From Ectopseudomonas chengduensis (GTDB lineage: Bacteria; Pseudomonadota; Gammaproteobacteria; Pseudomonadales; Pseudomonadaceae), in NCBI RefSeq assembly GCF_015712065.1, contig NZ_JACFYZ010000019.1, forward strand, positions 1 through 52,201: a stretch of DNA of 52,201 nt. Direction: 5' to 3'. The notes beneath the pieces are model-generated. The model was not told where the DNA came from. It was given only the letters and a program-made list of their open reading frames with translations, and made no database searches. Positions 50,794 through 52,201 of this stretch are shown here, in pieces. The position numbers and the translations under genes are program-made. Every line of letters starts with the position of its first letter. The stretch's first letter is position 1.

Positions 50794-51318
50794 CTATTGC
50801 CTGTCGCTCGGCTTTTCATCGGCCTGGTCGTCCGGCTTGGTCCTGGCGCCCGGATCGACCAGCAGCGGCATGAGGTGCAGCACCACCAGCACGATCACGG
50901 TGGACAGTACGGCGGTGGCCTCGCGCCCGAGCCCGACCGCCACGCCGATGGCGGCCGAGGCCCACAGACCAGCGGCAGTGGTCAGGCCTTTGACGTCGGA
51001 GATGTTCTGGCCTTTGAGGATGGTGCCGGCGCCGAGAAAACCGACACCCGCGGCGATGCCCTGGATCACCCGGCTCATGGCGTCGGCTTCGGCGCCGTCC
51101 TGCTCCAGCGCCATGACGAAGATCGCCGCGCCGAGACAGACCAGCATATGCGTGCGCATGCCGGCGGCCTTGCCCATGACCTCGCGCTCGTAGCCGAGCA
51201 GGCCGCCGAGGACCATGGCCAGAATCAGGCGCAACGTGGCGCGGGTGATGTGCTCCACCTGGCCAAGGTCGGAAAACTCCTGCACCAGGGTCGTGAGAAT
51301 TCGTTCGAGTACGTCCAT
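50794..51318 (-). CDS. MgtC/SapB family membrane protein
   Basis: The 174-residue protein has about five helices. The N-terminal MgtC region carries LGGLLGYEREVMGKAAGMRT, MLVCLGAAIFVM and GVGFLGAGTIL, LTTAAGLWASAAIGVAVG. These are the conserved MgtC/SapB blocks; it lacks the C-terminal soluble domain found in the Salmonella virulence MgtC. The family is tied to survival at low Mg and in acid or within macrophages, and some members regulate the F-type ATPase. A GAAC-N17-TC site is 30 bases upstream. Confidence 0.88.
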   Translation of the reverse strand: MDVLERILTTLVQEFSDLGQVEHITRATLRLILAMVLGGLLGYEREVMGKAAGMRTHMLVCLGAAIFVMALEQDGAEADAMSRVIQGIAAGVGFLGAGTILKGQNISDVKGLTTAAGLWASAAIGVAVGLGREATAVLSTVIVLVVLHLMPLLVDPGARTKPDDQADEKPSDRQ

Positions 51319-51347
51319 CGTCGTTCAATCTCCAGGGATGCTTTGCA

Positions 51348-51375
51348 TCTGAGCGAATCCGGCACGCAGAGGTTC
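51348..51375 (-). promoter_or_regulatory. ECF-sigma-like promoter, mgtC-like gene
   Basis: On the minus strand GAACCT, 17 bases, TCAGA, 30 bases upstream of the ATG at 51318. It lacks the A-run of most other sites. Confidence 0.45.
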
Positions 51376-51477
51376 GGATCATCGTCGCCGCCGGTTATCC
51401 GAAACTGGGAACCTATGCCCATCGATGCATTCCTTTCCCTTACGAACCCAAAACCAACCGCAACCGGGAGAACGCTC

Positions 51478-51858
51478 ATGCCCCGTGGCAGCAAAGACAA
51501 ATACACCGCCAAGCAGAAGCGTAAGGCCGAGCACATCGAGGGCAGCTACAAGGCCCGCGGTGTACCCGAGGACGAGGCCGAAGCGCGTGCCTGGGCCACG
51601 GTCAACAAGCAGTCCGGCGGTGGCGACAAGGCTGGCGGCTCCGGGCAGAAGACCAGCGCAGCCAGCAAGGAGGCTGCACGCAAGTCCTCGGCAAGGCGGG
51701 CGGCAGCGACCCGTGAAGGCACACCCCGTCCCGGTCAGCGCCTGGAGGCGATGAACAAGACCGAGCTGATGGAGCTGGCGCGCAAGCGGGATATCGCCGG
51801 GCGCTCTCGCATGCGCAAGGAAGAACTGCTGCAGGCGCTGCGCAAGGCAAGTGCCTGA
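51478..51858 (+). CDS. Basic protein with C-terminal Rho_N-like domain
   Basis: The 126-residue product begins with PRGSKDKYTAKQKRKAEHIE and GVPEDEAEARAWATVNKQSG, a conserved basic helical unit found in many pseudomonads next to ChaB- or Ku-type genes. After a Gly/Ser/Ala/Lys linker it ends with a Rho_N/SAP-like helix pair (NKTELMELARKRDIAGRSRM, EELLQALRKA). Such domains bind nucleic acid. The best reading is a small DNA- or RNA-binding stress protein, but its role is unknown. GGGAG stands before the ATG. Confidence 0.7.
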   Translation: MPRGSKDKYTAKQKRKAEHIEGSYKARGVPEDEAEARAWATVNKQSGGGDKAGGSGQKTSAASKEAARKSSARRAAATREGTPRPGQRLEAMNKTELMELARKRDIAGRSRMRKEELLQALRKASA

Positions 51859-51903
51859 GAGAGGCTGCTTCACGCGATCAGTGCCCTCGGCCCTCTCCCC
51901 CAG

Positions 51904-51929
51904 CCCCTCTCCCATGAATGTGAGAGGGG
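51904..51929. terminator. Hairpin/inverted repeat after the Rho_N-like gene
   Basis: Arms CCCCTCTC (51904-51911) and GAGAGGGG (51922-51929) with a 10-base loop. It lies between two converging genes. The pattern of CCCTCTCCC blocks is common in pseudomonad intergenic DNA, so it may be a dispersed repeat. Confidence 0.45.
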
Positions 51930-51964
51930 AGCAAACGCGTGCCTCCAGTGAACAGCATTAGCGC

Positions 51965-52177
51965 CTAGGGAGCCTGTTCGCGCTCACGCTCCATGCGCTC
52001 GCCGCAATCGCAGCCTGGGCTGTGGCACGGGACCATGCCCTTGGGATGACGCTGCATGCAGGCTTCGCAGCAGTAGAGCAGATCATCTCCCGCGACTTCG
52101 TGCACCCACTCAGGGATTAGGAGGACAGTCAAGAGTAAATCTATGCTAGGAATCCTATTGCTAGCGCGCCTCAGCAT
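51965..52177 (-). pseudogene. Metallothionein-like protein, apparently N-terminally truncated
   Basis: The last 49 residues, from WVHEVAGDDLLYCCEACMQR to HPKGMVPCHSPGCDCGERME, match bacterial metallothionein (PmtA/SmtA type): YCCEAC, HPxG, PC and CxCG. In the family an N-terminal CxCxxCxC segment should precede this. Here that segment is absent in all frames; upstream of about 52111 the frame reads MLRRASNRIPSIDLLLTVLL, which is unrelated. The simplest view is that a rearrangement replaced the N-terminal part and start. The frame stays open, so a short Cys protein could still be made. Confidence 0.5.
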
Positions 52178-52201
52178 AGCTATAGCCCAGCCAGGCGATC
52201 T

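Overview
The window looks like chromosome of a Pseudomonas, most likely of the P. mendocina / P. pseudoalcaligenes side of the genus. The reasons are high G+C, Pseudomonas-type REP sequences, and the GlgE/TreS/TreYZ alpha-glucan-trehalose gene set together with katE, DUF2383, DUF3182 and DUF4142 genes. This placement rests on gene content only.

Layout. 1-91 is the apparent end of an IS21-family element that cuts off the 5' part of an alpha/beta hydrolase. 882-3280 holds a DUF6152 protein, a DUF6644-like membrane protein and a metallo-beta-lactamase-fold hydrolase. 3300-5500 is visibly lower in G+C and carries a HEPN-like protein and a divergent nitrilase-fold enzyme; the nitrilase gene lies between two copies of a dispersed repeat. 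5776-8534 encodes a two-subunit molybdenum aldehyde/isoquinoline-type oxidoreductase. 8702-10361 has two PA2169-type (DUF2383) proteins and a ClpP-like protein. 10780-16468 is a caa3-type terminal oxidase cluster: cytochrome c-fused subunit II, a subunit I+III fusion, CtaG and small membrane proteins. 16813-22055 has small genes, a Cys-rich four-helix copper protein, catalase HPII, a DUF4142 protein and a CinA/PncC amidase.

22284-50640 is the core. glgA-treZ-malQ-treY-(DUF2934)-glgX read rightwards and glgE-treS/mak-glgB read leftwards. Between them lie an alcohol dehydrogenase plus ybhP-clsB-ybhN-like operon, glgP, and an operon of a secreted Cys protein, DUF3182, a hydrolase and a CBS protein. 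Together these genes can interconvert trehalose, maltose, maltose-1-phosphate and branched alpha-glucan. TreS/Mak makes maltose-1-phosphate from trehalose, GlgE and GlgB build branched glucan, GlgP, GlgX and MalQ trim it, and TreY/TreZ release trehalose again. The window ends with an MgtC-like protein, a Rho_N-like protein and an apparently N-terminally truncated metallothionein.

The main new observation is a shared promoter-like motif, GAAC-(6-base element)-N16/17-TC, usually preceded by an A-rich run. It occurs in at least eleven intergenic places, each pointing at a gene: DUF2383, CopD-like, katE, DUF4142, cinA, glgA, ADH operon, glgP, secreted protein operon, glgE and mgtC-like. It resembles promoters read by AlgU/RpoE-type ECF sigma factors and would make most of this window one envelope/osmotic-stress regulon. 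No sigma factor gene is present in the window.
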